A stretch of DNA of 64,000 nucleotides from Stieleria magnilauensis (lineage in GTDB: Bacteria > Planctomycetota > Planctomycetia > Pirellulales > Pirellulaceae): positions 10,077,381-10,141,380 of the forward strand of contig CP036432.1 of the NCBI GenBank assembly GCA_007753675.1, given 5' to 3'. The notes under the pieces are model-generated. The model saw nothing but the letters and a program-made list of their open reading frames with translations, ran no database searches and was not told where the DNA came from. Positions 1 to 9,554 of the stretch are shown here, piece after piece; the first letter of the stretch is position 1; each line of letters starts with the position of its first letter. A program made the position numbers and the translations under genes.

Positions 1-1461
1 GATGAGGAAGCGACCGCGACGGTCCGCGGGTTCGTGCAACGCGAGCGCCGATGGCTCTTGGGCCGACGCACTCCACGCGTTGTGCGGGTGTCCGTCCACG
101 TCTCGCCGATGCTGTTCGGTTTCGCGACGCGGCCGATCATCGTTTGCCCCGAAGCGTTGTGGCAATCGCTCTCACCGTCGGATCGCCGATCATTCTTGGC
201 GCACGAGACTGCACACTTTTTGCGACGGGATCATTGGGTGCGTTGGTTGGAATGGTCGGTCTCGGCGGTCTACTGGTGGTTCCCCGGAGTGTACTTCGCG
301 CAAAAACAACTCGAACGACACGAGGAAGCATGTTGCGACGCTTGGGCCGTCAAGATCCTGGACACGAAGCCGCGTCATTACGCCGAGGCCCTGCTGCGCG
401 TGGTGGACTTCATCAGCGATCACGAAGTCGGATTGCCGGGTTTTGCCAGTGGGATGCAACCGACCGCGACCTTGGAAGAAAGGCTGCGGTTGTTGATGCG
501 GAACGAGCTTGATCATGCCGGCTCACGACTGCACACCTGGGGCAGCGGACTGGCCTGCGCCGCAATTTGGATGGTCCACCCTGAAGTCTATTCGTTGGAA
601 CTTTCACGCCAGTGGGTTCGGGTGACCGAGTCGGCCTCCGACCCGGAGAGGATGGCATCACCGTCAGCGATCACGTCCGACCTGCCAAATCAGGATTGGG
701 ATGAACAACGATTGCCGGCGGCGCCGAGTGGGTTCTGGAACGCGGCACCGATCAGCGACTGGGGACGGTTTTCGTTTGACGTTTCGGGCTATCGCTTCTC
801 CGCGATCACCGGCGAGGGGTTTGTCATCGAGGGACCATCAGCCGATCCACTTGCCTTTGACCGTCAAAGCTTGACGGCCATCGCCGAGATCCCGACCAGC
901 GGACGGGTCATCATTGGTGATGCCCTGGGGAACGTTCGCTTGTGGGATTTGGCGGCCGGCATGCCGGTGTCCTTGCTCGGCCGGCATGCTGCCGATGTCA
1001 CCAGCCTGGCCGTCACTCCCGACGGCGGCGTCTTTTCTGCCGATTCCTCCGGGACCGTGATCCGTTGGGAATTGCAATCCGGACGAACCCTCGCCCGCTG
1101 GACCAACAAACATCTCGGACAAGACACGCCAAGCGGGTCTGTCGCCATCCAGTCCATCCGCTCGTCGGTCGACGGGCGATTCATCGCGGTGCTGTGTGGT
1201 GATTGGCGTCAGGCTTCGACCCCCAAGACACTGTATTTGCTGGACAGCCAGACATTGACCGAGAACGCCCGACAGGAAATGCCCCCGATGACTGCAGTCG
1301 TCTTACCGGATCGCAGCGGGCGATGGTACATCGTCAACTGGAATGGCCGGGTACAGTCATTTGATGGTTCGCAATCGGACATGCAAATTGAAAAACATCG
1401 CGTTTCGGCGCTCCTGCTGTCACAACATGCGGTGCTCGTCGACGCGACCCCGGACCGCTAG
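1..1461 (+). CDS. M56 (BlaR1-like) membrane metallopeptidase with C-terminal WD40 repeats, 5' truncated
   Basis: The frame is open from the first base, so the start lies upstream of the window. A zinc-peptidase motif HETAH is encoded at 202-216, inside the segment FLAHETAHFLRRDHW, followed by a hydrophobic stretch and EACCDAWAV, which supplies the downstream Glu typical of M56 (BlaR1/MecR1) peptidases. After a linker, the C-terminal half has WD-type repeats (NVRLWDLAAG, TVIRWELQSG), suggesting a small beta-propeller in place of the BlaR1 penicillin-binding sensor. Known family role: signal-activated cleavage of a partner BlaI-type repressor; any such partner would lie outside the window. The next gene starts within 35 bases, so they may be co-transcribed. 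What the propeller senses cannot be told. Confidence 0.8.
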   Translation, partial: DEEATATVRGFVQRERRWLLGRRTPRVVRVSVHVSPMLFGFATRPIIVCPEALWQSLSPSDRRSFLAHETAHFLRRDHWVRWLEWSVSAVYWWFPGVYFAQKQLERHEEACCDAWAVKILDTKPRHYAEALLRVVDFISDHEVGLPGFASGMQPTATLEERLRLLMRNELDHAGSRLHTWGSGLACAAIWMVHPEVYSLELSRQWVRVTESASDPERMASPSAITSDLPNQDWDEQRLPAAPSGFWNAAPISDWGRFSFDVSGYRFSAITGEGFVIEGPSADPLAFDRQSLTAIAEIPTSGRVIIGDALGNVRLWDLAAGMPVSLLGRHAADVTSLAVTPDGGVFSADSSGTVIRWELQSGRTLARWTNKHLGQDTPSGSVAIQSIRSSVDGRFIAVLCGDWRQASTPKTLYLLDSQTLTENARQEMPPMTAVVLPDRSGRWYIVNWNGRVQSFDGSQSDMQIEKHRVSALLLSQHAVLVDATPDR

Positions 1462-1493
1462 TGTTCCGTTATTCCCACCCCCGAGATGTTGCG

Positions 1494-2519
1494 ATGAAAG
1501 TTCGAAGTTTGCCGTTGCAGGTTCTGTTGCTCGGTTGCTTCGCTGCGACGAGCATGATCGCCGCTGTCGGCGCCGCTGCCGCGGAAAGCGATGCAGAGGC
1601 TGCCGCCGCCGCATCGGTCGCCAACCGTCGCATGCTGATCTGTTGTGGGCTGCCCGGTGATGATCGACATCGCGAGCAAATGACCGCAGCGATCGAGAGC
1701 CTGATCACGACCTCCCAAACCGTGCTCGGCGTGCCGCCGGAACAACTGACGATTTTGGCCGGTGATGAAGTGATGCAATCCGCACTCCAACCGCTGCATT
1801 CAGAAACGGGAATCTGCACGCGAGACACGCTCGAGACCGCTTTGGCCGACGCAGCCAAGACGTTGAAACCGAGCGATGCGTATTGGGTGTTGATGATCGG
1901 TCATTCGCACCCCTACGGCGCGGAAAGCCAATTCAATGTGTCCGGACGCGACATCAACCAAAGTCAATTCGCACAGGCGGCCGCCGCGATCGAGTGCCAC
2001 GAACAAGTGTTCTGGTTGACTCAACCGTTGAGCGGGTTTTGGATCAAACCGCTGGCGCGCCCGGGACGCATCATCCTGACCGCGACCGAAGCGGATCTGG
2101 AATTCACGGCAACGGAGATGCCGTATGCGTTGGCCGCAGTGCTCGACGGCAGCGCCGACACCCAAACACTGCACGACATCGACGGTGACGGAACGCTTTC
2201 CCTGCTGGACCTGTACTTGGCGACCAGCATCGAAGTCACCGCACGTTTTCGCGCCATCGATCGACTGCAAACCGAACACGCCCAACTCGATGACAACGGA
2301 GACGGTCGCGGCAGCGAAGTCCAACAGCCCTACCTGCCGGTCGAACCGGAAGAAGAAGAAGAAGAAGAAGAAGAAGACGGGGAAGAGGAAGACGAGTCCG
2401 ACGCGGACGACGCCCCAACGGCCGAACCCGCCCCGGCCCCCAAGCCCGCGCTCATTCAGAGTCACAATTTGGACGGATTCCGAAGCCGCTACGTCCTACT
2501 GCAAAAACCGGCCTCTTGA
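1494..2519 (+). CDS. Exported caspase-like (peptidase C13-like) protein, catalytic Cys apparently lost
   Basis: The ATG at 1494 gives a clean signal peptide (MKVRSLPLQVLLLGCFAATS). A GTG at 1461 overlapping the previous stop is possible but would put 11 polar residues in front of it. The body resembles the caspase/legumain-like fold of planctomycete C13-like proteins: a strand ending in the expected catalytic His (YWVLMIGHSHPYG), then a strand where a Cys or Ser is expected (QVFWLTQPLSGFW), then GRIILTATEADLE. No Cys is present there, so it may be a pseudoenzyme. Further on is an EF-hand/dockerin-like DIDGDGTLSLLDLY, then DDNGDGRG. The C-terminal tail has an acidic run at 2350-2390 followed by a Pro/Ala-rich tail. 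It follows the M56 gene closely and may be its operon partner. Confidence 0.6.
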   Translation: MKVRSLPLQVLLLGCFAATSMIAAVGAAAAESDAEAAAAASVANRRMLICCGLPGDDRHREQMTAAIESLITTSQTVLGVPPEQLTILAGDEVMQSALQPLHSETGICTRDTLETALADAAKTLKPSDAYWVLMIGHSHPYGAESQFNVSGRDINQSQFAQAAAAIECHEQVFWLTQPLSGFWIKPLARPGRIILTATEADLEFTATEMPYALAAVLDGSADTQTLHDIDGDGTLSLLDLYLATSIEVTARFRAIDRLQTEHAQLDDNGDGRGSEVQQPYLPVEPEEEEEEEEEDGEEEDESDADDAPTAEPAPAPKPALIQSHNLDGFRSRYVLLQKPAS

Positions 2520-2558
2520 TGACAATCGTCCTGACGTCGATCGACTTGCGAATCACTC

Positions 2559-5500
2559 TCACCGCGTGATTGTCTTGGCAACGCGTAAACCGTAAAAGCC
2601 GTTGATTGACAGCGGCAGATCGGCGGGCAACTTGTTCACCGGCACGTCCAGCTGCGTGGACGCCCTGTCTTTGTTGTTGCTGCTGGATTGCCCCATCACA
2701 TAGCGGCGGTGATCTTTCAGATTATGGCACCACTCACGCACGCCGTCGTACATCGCAAACATGCCAAAATCGTTCGGCATTTTCGTTCCGGCCGGATGGT
2801 ACCGGTTCTCCCCATCCTCGGTCAGTGAAGTCTCGTAGTACCAATAGTAGTCGTCGGCGAGCGAATCAGAGGAGCCGAAATAGCAACGTGAAGTGGTCAG
2901 TGCCGCACACGCGAATCGCCATTCATAGCAAGTCGGCAATCGATAGGAACCACTTTCCAGCACGACGTCGCAGGCCACTTCCGGGTTGTCTTCGGAAAGC
3001 TCGGCCGGATAACAGTTCTCCGGATTTGCGCCGAGCCGATCACTCAACCAGCGACAATACGACACGCAATCGAACCAATCGGTCAGTCCGACGGGACAAT
3101 CATCGGTTGGCGACCGGTATTCGTAATACGTGTGTTCGGGATCGAATTGCTTAAATTGTCCGACCGTCACCTCTCCCGTGGAAATCGCAAACACCCGACC
3201 GATGTTGGGGTCATCCCGTGCGTCGAGAATGGCCATCGTTTGGCCCGCGGCGTTGACGAACCAATTCTTGCGCGAATCGACAGACAATGCCGATTGGCGC
3301 AGGATTTCGGCGCGCAACCAATCCGTTTGGCCCCACCGCATCAATAACCATTGGGCTGCCGAATGAATCCCCACATCGGGGTCGTTGATGAACGAATCCT
3401 TTGCGACCATCATTGCCTGTGACCGTGTCGGCGGGGAGACGTCCCGCCACGGAAAGCCTCCCATCGCGAGCAACAAGGCGCGGCGGACGGTAGGATCTGG
3501 GTCGCGTGAAAATCGGCTCAGCAAACGTTCAAACTCTCCACCAAGTGGCCCGATCCGGTTGATCATGTAACCCCGCGTGTGCGGCCACGTTGTCTGCCGC
3601 AACAGGGGCCACGTCGATTCGGACTGGCCCAGACGGTGCAACAGTGCGGCTGCCACACCGCGACGTCGTGCCAAATGATCGTAATCGGGTTCTGGAAGAT
3701 CTGGGTCCAGGTCCGTGAACACGGTTCTTCGGATTTGATCCGCGGTCTGTGGCAACTGGTCTGCCAAGGTCGCAAGGATCGTCGAGTGCTGCTCAAAGGA
3801 CGCGTCGAGAAAGAAATCGAGCAGTTCAGTTGGTCGATCGCGTAGGAACTGAATCACAAACGCCGTGGACAGCGATCGAATCGGCGAGTCGACCGGTTGC
3901 AGGGCGCGATCCAAAAGCGCAGGAACGATCGATTCACGAATCGGCGACAGGCCGTCAATCAGGTAGAGGTTGTCCTGTGGTGTGATGGATGCGTGTCGCA
4001 GCAGTTCCGCGACGATCGCTTCAGATTCCTCATCCGACAGACGCACTGTTTCGTGGCCCTGATCCGCAGACTGGTTTGCGATCATGATTGCCGCGCGAAG
4101 CCGTTGATCGGACGGTCGCTCTGCATCACGGACATTGATGATTGCTGGTTGCAATTCCTCCGTCGAAAGTGGACCGAGTTGTTCCAGCGAGACCATCAAA
4201 AGCGGCAGATCAAGACGCAGCAACTGATCGATCAGTTCGGCGCGTTGTGACCGATCGGTCTGCAACAGGCCGAGTTGATTGAGGATCCGTTCGCGACGAT
4301 TGGGCTTCGTATCGGACAATGACCTCCGCAGCGCGGCGGATGCGAAGTCACCGTGGTCGCGAATCTGATCCAGCACTTCACTGAGTTCGGCCGTGCGGAC
4401 GGTCTGGAGTTGCAGCACGGTCGCCTGGGCACTGGACCGTCTCCAGACGCCCCAGCCGACGGTGGTGACGATCATCACCACCGCCAAAATCAGCGTGCTT
4501 CGCAGCAGATGGTTGCGTGTCGCGGACCGCATCATCCGTTTTTCAGTCGCGTTCCAACGATCCGGTGACGACAAGATCCGGATCGAAACCCAGTCGATCC
4601 ACGAGGGCGCAAATTTCGGGGCCGGTTTGACAGACCACATCGAAGCATATTCGGCCAACCGAAGTTCGGCGCGTCCCCGCCGCGTTTGATGTTGTCGCCG
4701 CGTGATCCATCGTTCGACCGCCGGGACCAAGTAATCATGCGTCAATTGATAAAAGGCGACACCATCGCTGGACTGGCTGATGCTTTCGTCACCACTGGTT
4801 GACCCCGCCGGGTCGGTGGGTGTGATCAGACGCAGTTCCTTGTCCAAGATTCGAATCATTTCCTTGAACAAGGCCGGTTGCCCTTGGTAGCCGGATGCCT
4901 CCAACAACACCGTCTCGGACTGCATTTTTCCTTTGATGTCGACGTTCGGCTCGGGCAACAACAATCTCAACACCTTTCGCACCGCGGGTTCATGAGTGCG
5001 TTGTGCCGCGGGTGCCAAATCGCTGCTGAAGGATTCCTCCAAGAACTGCAACCCAATCCCTTCGATGCCGCCCATTCGATCGATCGTTTGTTCGTCCCAG
5101 GGCTGAGTTTTCACCATTTCGACGAACAACGCCAGTCGTACCGGAAACACCTTTCCGCCCCGGGTGAGCCCTTCGATCGATCGATCTAAAAAGCGGTTCT
5201 GCGGAATCGATCGGGCGGAGACCTCGGCGGGGATTCGGTCGTACGCGACGCCGAATTCCGCCAGGACTCGGCGGGCATGTGCGGGGCTGAATAGATCCAC
5301 CAACGATGCGTTGTGGTTCTGCCGAACAGGCACTTCCAACGCGGCCATGAACCGCGACAGTGCCAACCAGAAATCATCACGCACCAGCAGTAAACACTGA
5401 ACGGATTGACCATCGCATTGGCGCAGCGCGGCGGCCAGTTCCGATGACTGTTCGTCACCGCGACCGTGCAGCCATTGTTCAAATTGATCGATCACCAGTA

Positions 5501-6929
5501 GCAACTTCGATCCGCGGGGCGACTCGCCACCGTGCCGCAACGTCGCGAGGGCCTCGGTCAACGTCGCGTTCAATTCAAGATCGGGATGGCGTTTCCGAAT
5601 GCCGCGCAGCAATCGCATCTCGGTTTCATCGCGTGTCGCTTCGACGAACACCGTGGTGACCGAATCTCCCAGCAGCGGCAACAACCCCGCTTTGACAAAC
5701 GATGACTTTCCACACCCCGAGGGTCCATACAACACGCCCACGCGCGGCCATTCGCCGTCGTCGCTGGGAACGATTCGGCGCTGCCAAAACCGTAAGCTTT
5801 CGGGCACCCAATCGCGGTCTCGCGGCCCGGGGATCAGCCGATGAAAAAAGTCTGCGTCGTGACGTCCATACGAACGAAGCCCACGCGGAACGATGCCCGG
5901 GGCGCCCCGCGATGTGACCGCCGAATCGGCACTCTCTCGCGAATCGACTTCGACCGATCGATCCTGACACGATGACAAGAAAAACTCGATGTCGTCGACA
6001 AAATCTGACGCGGTTCCGTATCGATCTGACGCCCGCTTGGCGAGCGCCTTCATGCAGATCCGTTCCAAGTCACGCGGGATTGAACTGATCAACTGCCTGG
6101 GCGGTCGGGGTTCCTTTCGCAGCAAACTTTCGACGATCGAATCATGGTCGCTTCCAGCGAACGGTCGATGCCCGGTCAACATCTGATACAAGATCACGCC
6201 GAGAGAGAAGATATCACTGCGTCCATCCACCAGATGGCTTTCCCCACGTGCTTGCTCGGGACTCATGTAGGCCGGCGTCCCGACGCGTCCTCGGGATGAC
6301 AAAGCCGATTCATCGCGAAGGGCCAGCCCGAAATCGGCCAAGAACGGTTTCTCCGCCTGAGAGAGTAGGATGTTACCGGGCTTGATGTCGCGATGCACAA
6401 TCCCCTGCGAGTGGACGTAACTGAGCGCCTTGGCGATCTCCGCAAGCACCTCCAGCGCATCGCGAAGCGTCAAGGGTTGGGCGCGAATGCGATCGGCCAA
6501 ATTGGAACCGTCGATGTAGGCCGAAACGATACAGGGCAGATCGTCGCTGCTTCGCAGGACATCATAGATGCCAACGATGGCGGGGTGCTCCAGTTTGGCG
6601 AGCGTGCGAGCCTCTTCTAGATAGCGATCCAACTGAGCCGGTGACGTGATTCGATGCCGGTGCGGAATCTTGATGGCAACGTGGCGTTGGAGTTGCTCGT
6701 CGTAGGCTTTAAAAACACGTCCATAGCCACCCTCACCCAGCAATTCTGAAATCTGATAACGCTCCGAAACACGGGGCACAGATTGCCGATCGAGCGATTC
6801 GATCGAAATGGAACGTGTCTGACCAACTGCTCCTTCATCCCCATTGTCGTCTCGGGACGCCGGTAGTAATTCACCAAGGTCGAGTTCAATCAAGGATTGC
6901 TTCGGCGGGTCGCCATGCGCATGCGGCAT
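2559..6929 (-). CDS. Ser/Thr protein kinase fused to a STAND-like ATPase, a membrane helix, HEAT-like repeats and an FGE-like domain
   Basis: About 1,456 residues from the ATG at 6929. The frame stays open up to 7040, but the extra 37 residues are unlike a kinase N-terminus, and a TACAAT-like -10 element (complement of 6980-6985) would place transcription start downstream of 7040. Order: kinase domain at about residues 60-320 (GEGGYGRV loop, HRDIKPGN catalytic loop, ADFGLAL, AYMSPEQARG); P-loop GPSGCGKSS near 400 and Walker B LLVIDQFEQW near 480, typical of NTPases in STAND-type signalling proteins; one membrane helix near 818; HEAT-like helical repeats; and at about 1245-1456 a formylglycine-generating-enzyme/SUMF-like domain (STGEVTVGQF, YRLPTCYEWRFACA, GVREWCHN). 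Probably a membrane signalling protein with an extracytoplasmic sensor; the FGE-like part more likely binds than catalyses (inference). Confidence 0.9.
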   Translation of the reverse strand: MPHAHGDPPKQSLIELDLGELLPASRDDNGDEGAVGQTRSISIESLDRQSVPRVSERYQISELLGEGGYGRVFKAYDEQLQRHVAIKIPHRHRITSPAQLDRYLEEARTLAKLEHPAIVGIYDVLRSSDDLPCIVSAYIDGSNLADRIRAQPLTLRDALEVLAEIAKALSYVHSQGIVHRDIKPGNILLSQAEKPFLADFGLALRDESALSSRGRVGTPAYMSPEQARGESHLVDGRSDIFSLGVILYQMLTGHRPFAGSDHDSIVESLLRKEPRPPRQLISSIPRDLERICMKALAKRASDRYGTASDFVDDIEFFLSSCQDRSVEVDSRESADSAVTSRGAPGIVPRGLRSYGRHDADFFHRLIPGPRDRDWVPESLRFWQRRIVPSDDGEWPRVGVLYGPSGCGKSSFVKAGLLPLLGDSVTTVFVEATRDETEMRLLRGIRKRHPDLELNATLTEALATLRHGGESPRGSKLLLVIDQFEQWLHGRGDEQSSELAAALRQCDGQSVQCLLLVRDDFWLALSRFMAALEVPVRQNHNASLVDLFSPAHARRVLAEFGVAYDRIPAEVSARSIPQNRFLDRSIEGLTRGGKVFPVRLALFVEMVKTQPWDEQTIDRMGGIEGIGLQFLEESFSSDLAPAAQRTHEPAVRKVLRLLLPEPNVDIKGKMQSETVLLEASGYQGQPALFKEMIRILDKELRLITPTDPAGSTSGDESISQSSDGVAFYQLTHDYLVPAVERWITRRQHQTRRGRAELRLAEYASMWSVKPAPKFAPSWIDWVSIRILSSPDRWNATEKRMMRSATRNHLLRSTLILAVVMIVTTVGWGVWRRSSAQATVLQLQTVRTAELSEVLDQIRDHGDFASAALRRSLSDTKPNRRERILNQLGLLQTDRSQRAELIDQLLRLDLPLLMVSLEQLGPLSTEELQPAIINVRDAERPSDQRLRAAIMIANQSADQGHETVRLSDEESEAIVAELLRHASITPQDNLYLIDGLSPIRESIVPALLDRALQPVDSPIRSLSTAFVIQFLRDRPTELLDFFLDASFEQHSTILATLADQLPQTADQIRRTVFTDLDPDLPEPDYDHLARRRGVAAALLHRLGQSESTWPLLRQTTWPHTRGYMINRIGPLGGEFERLLSRFSRDPDPTVRRALLLAMGGFPWRDVSPPTRSQAMMVAKDSFINDPDVGIHSAAQWLLMRWGQTDWLRAEILRQSALSVDSRKNWFVNAAGQTMAILDARDDPNIGRVFAISTGEVTVGQFKQFDPEHTYYEYRSPTDDCPVGLTDWFDCVSYCRWLSDRLGANPENCYPAELSEDNPEVACDVVLESGSYRLPTCYEWRFACAALTTSRCYFGSSDSLADDYYWYYETSLTEDGENRYHPAGTKMPNDFGMFAMYDGVREWCHNLKDHRRYVMGQSSSNNKDRASTQLDVPVNKLPADLPLSINGFYGLRVAKTITR

Positions 6930-7055
6930 AAGAGATTGATCTGCAGAACGTTCGATAGGAGTAGCCCCCGCAACCGCACATTGTAGTCGTATTAGCCGCA
7001 AACCGGTTACACTGATCGGAAACCCCGCCCCGGCCCCCAATTCCCCTCCCCCGTC

Positions 7056-8726
7056 ATGAATCCGCTAGCTCTGTTCCCATCGATCGTTCTGACGTTTGGA
7101 TTCTCCCTGATGATGTCCGCTTTGCCGCCCGCGTCCGCCCAGTCGTTGAATTTGCAACTGCGCTACCAACCGCCCACCGCCGAAGGGTCACCTCGATTCC
7201 ATCGTTTGACCCGCGACGAACAATGGGATCCGGACCGCACGGCCGTGATCGTTTGCGACATGTGGGATTCCCATCACTGCGTCAACGCGGTCCGACGTGT
7301 GGCGCAGCTTGCCCCCCGAATCGATCGTTTTTGCGACACGTTGCGAGAACAAGGCGTGACGATCATTCACGCCCCCAGCAGTTGCATGCCGGCCTATCAA
7401 AACCACCCGGCGCGCGCCCGGGTCACGGCGATCCCGGCGGCCGCCGCAATGCCCGCTGACATCGCCAGCTGGTGTGATCAAATCCCTAGTGAAGAGGCCG
7501 CTGCGTATCCGATTGACCAATCCGAGGGCGGTGAAGACGACGATGCCGACGACCACCGTCAATGGGCCGAACGACTGGCTGCCATCGGACGCAACCCGCG
7601 CGCGCCGTGGCAACGCCAAGTCGACGTGATCGGCATCGATGACCAGCGTGACTTCATCAGCGATAGCGGCACGGAGATCTGGAGCATCTTGACCAGTCGG
7701 GGAATCGACAACGTCATCTTGGTCGGCGTGCACACCAACATGTGTGTGCTGGGACGCCCCTTCGGATTGCGCCGGCTCGCCTCGGCGGGCAAGAACGTCG
7801 TGTTGGCGCGCGACCTGACCGACACCATGTACGACGACCGAGCCTGGCCCTATGCCAGCCACTTCACCGGCACCGATTTGATCGTTGCACACGTCGAACG
7901 CTACGTGTGCCCGACGATTTCAAGCGATCAAGTTCTCGGCGACCAGGCGTTTCGCTTCGCCGGCGATCACCGCATCAATCTGTTGATGCTGGTCGCCGAA
8001 AACGAGTACCAGACCAACGAAACGCTTCCGGCGTTCGCGGCAAAACATCTGTCGACACATTTCAGCGTCCAGTTTGCCTGGGGCAGTGACACCGAACGTC
8101 ACGAGATCGTAGGGATCGAGCAATTGGCCGACGCCGATGCGTTGCTAGTGAGTGTCCGTCGGCGTGCTCTGCCGAAGCGCGATCTTGATTTGATCCGCGA
8201 GTTTGTCCGGCAAGGCAAACCCGTGATCGGCATCCGCACCGCCAGCCACGCCTTTTCGCTACGGGACCAACCCGCACCGGACGGCAAAGGCGTTTGGGAC
8301 AGCTTCGATGCCGATGTGTTCGGCGGCAACTACACCGGCCACTTCGGAAACTCACTGAAAACCACGCTCCGCCGGCCCACCGATGCGATCCATGATCCGA
8401 TCGTTTCGAGCACCGGCGCGATGAACATTCAGCCCGGCGGATCGCTCTACAAAACGGCGCCGCTGGCGAAAGGCGCTCGAGTCTTACTGGAAGGCCTGGT
8501 CGAAGGTGAAACGGCCCAGCCGGTCGCATGGACCTTCATCCGCAACGACGGCGGACGCTCGTTCTACACCTCGCTGGGACACGTCCAGGATTTCGAGCAA
8601 GCCGAGTTCGAAGCGTTTCTCTCGGCGGGGATCCACTGGGCCTGTGGACTGGAACCCCACACGCTGGCCGAAGTCGAAGCGCAGAACAAACGTTACGCCG
8701 CCGGCGGTGGGAAGCAACGGAAGTGA
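7056..8726 (+). CDS. Secreted isochorismatase-like hydrolase fused to a ThuA-like domain
   Basis: 556 residues with a signal peptide (about residues 1-29, ending in a PPASAQS cleavage region). The first half is a cysteine hydrolase of the isochorismatase family: Asp in IVCDMWDSHHC (about D68), a central insertion with an acidic EGGEDDDADD loop, and the nucleophile in GVHTNMCVLGRPFG (about C230). The second half, from about residue 305, matches the ThuA/trehalose-utilisation class-I glutamine-amidotransferase-like fold (LLMLVAENEYQ, GKPVIGIRTASHAF, FGGNYTGHFG, SLGHVQDFE). It is divergent from the kinase gene, whose start is about 125 bases away. The fusion suggests turnover of an amide or a sugar derivative outside the cytoplasm, but the substrate is unknown. 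Confidence 0.85.
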   Translation: MNPLALFPSIVLTFGFSLMMSALPPASAQSLNLQLRYQPPTAEGSPRFHRLTRDEQWDPDRTAVIVCDMWDSHHCVNAVRRVAQLAPRIDRFCDTLREQGVTIIHAPSSCMPAYQNHPARARVTAIPAAAAMPADIASWCDQIPSEEAAAYPIDQSEGGEDDDADDHRQWAERLAAIGRNPRAPWQRQVDVIGIDDQRDFISDSGTEIWSILTSRGIDNVILVGVHTNMCVLGRPFGLRRLASAGKNVVLARDLTDTMYDDRAWPYASHFTGTDLIVAHVERYVCPTISSDQVLGDQAFRFAGDHRINLLMLVAENEYQTNETLPAFAAKHLSTHFSVQFAWGSDTERHEIVGIEQLADADALLVSVRRRALPKRDLDLIREFVRQGKPVIGIRTASHAFSLRDQPAPDGKGVWDSFDADVFGGNYTGHFGNSLKTTLRRPTDAIHDPIVSSTGAMNIQPGGSLYKTAPLAKGARVLLEGLVEGETAQPVAWTFIRNDGGRSFYTSLGHVQDFEQAEFEAFLSAGIHWACGLEPHTLAEVEAQNKRYAAGGGKQRK

Positions 8727-9507
8727 GCGAAAGCCTGCACACCAGCGCACGTTGGTGTCTAGCCTTCAGGCGATTCCCACTCGCTGCGAAGCAGCGAAAC
8801 CGGGCGGCTGAAGCCCGCACACCAGCGCACGTTGGTGTCTAGCCTTTAGGCGATTCCCACTCGCTGCGGAGCAGCGAACCGAGCGGCTGAAGCCTGCTCA
8901 CCAGCGCACGTTGGTGTCTAGCCTTTAGGCGATTTCCACTCGCTGCGAAGCAGCGAACCGAGCGGCTGAAGCCTGCACACCAGCGCACGTTGGTGTCTAG
9001 CCTTTAGGCGATTCCCACTCGCTGCGAAGCAGGGAAACCGGGCGGCTGAAGCCTGCACACCAGCGCACGTTGGTGTCTAGCCTTCAGGCGATTCCACTCG
9101 CTGCGAAGCAGCGAGACGATGCGGCTAAAGCCTGCACATCAGCGCACGTTGGTGTCTAGCCTTCAGGCGATTCCCGGTCGCTGCGGAGCAGCGAGACCGA
9201 GCGGCTGAAGCCTGCACACCAGCGCACGTTGGTGTCTAGCCTTCAGGCGATTCCCGGTCGCTGCGGAGCAGCGAGACCGAGCGGCTGAAGCCTGCACACC
9301 AGCGCACGTTGGTGTCTAGCCTTCAGGCGATTCCCGGTCGCTGCGGAGCAGCGAGACCGAGCGGCTGAAGCCTGCACACCAGCGCACGTTGGTGTCTAGC
9401 CTTTAGGCGATTCCCACTCGCTGCGAAGCAGGGAAACCGGGCGGCGAAAGCCTGCACACCAGCGCATGTTGGTGTCTAGCCTTTAGGCGATTCCCACTCG
9501 CTGCAAC
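8727..9507. repeat. Array of ten about 80-bp tandem repeats
   Basis: The core agcgcacgttggtgtct recurs with starts at 8744, 8824, 8903, 8982, 9062, 9141, 9221, 9301, 9381 and 9461 (the last with agcgcatgtt), a period of 79-80 bases. Each unit has two dyads: an imperfect long stem built around CACCA...TGGTG, with flanks CTGAAG...CTTCAG, and a perfect CGCTGC-GAA-GCAGCG hairpin. Units differ by a few substitutions. No gene is visible here. The array fills the whole gap between the isochorismatase-ThuA gene and the 3' end of the RND pump gene, so both converge on it. Confidence 0.95.
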
Positions 9508-9554
9508 CTCGCAAAACAAACAAACGAACTGCTTCACAGCAGCCCCATCCACTC

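Noticed and set aside
8727..9507. CRISPR-like regular spacing of the 80-bp repeats
   Set aside because: The whole unit is repeated; there are no unique spacers of constant length and no cas genes in the window.
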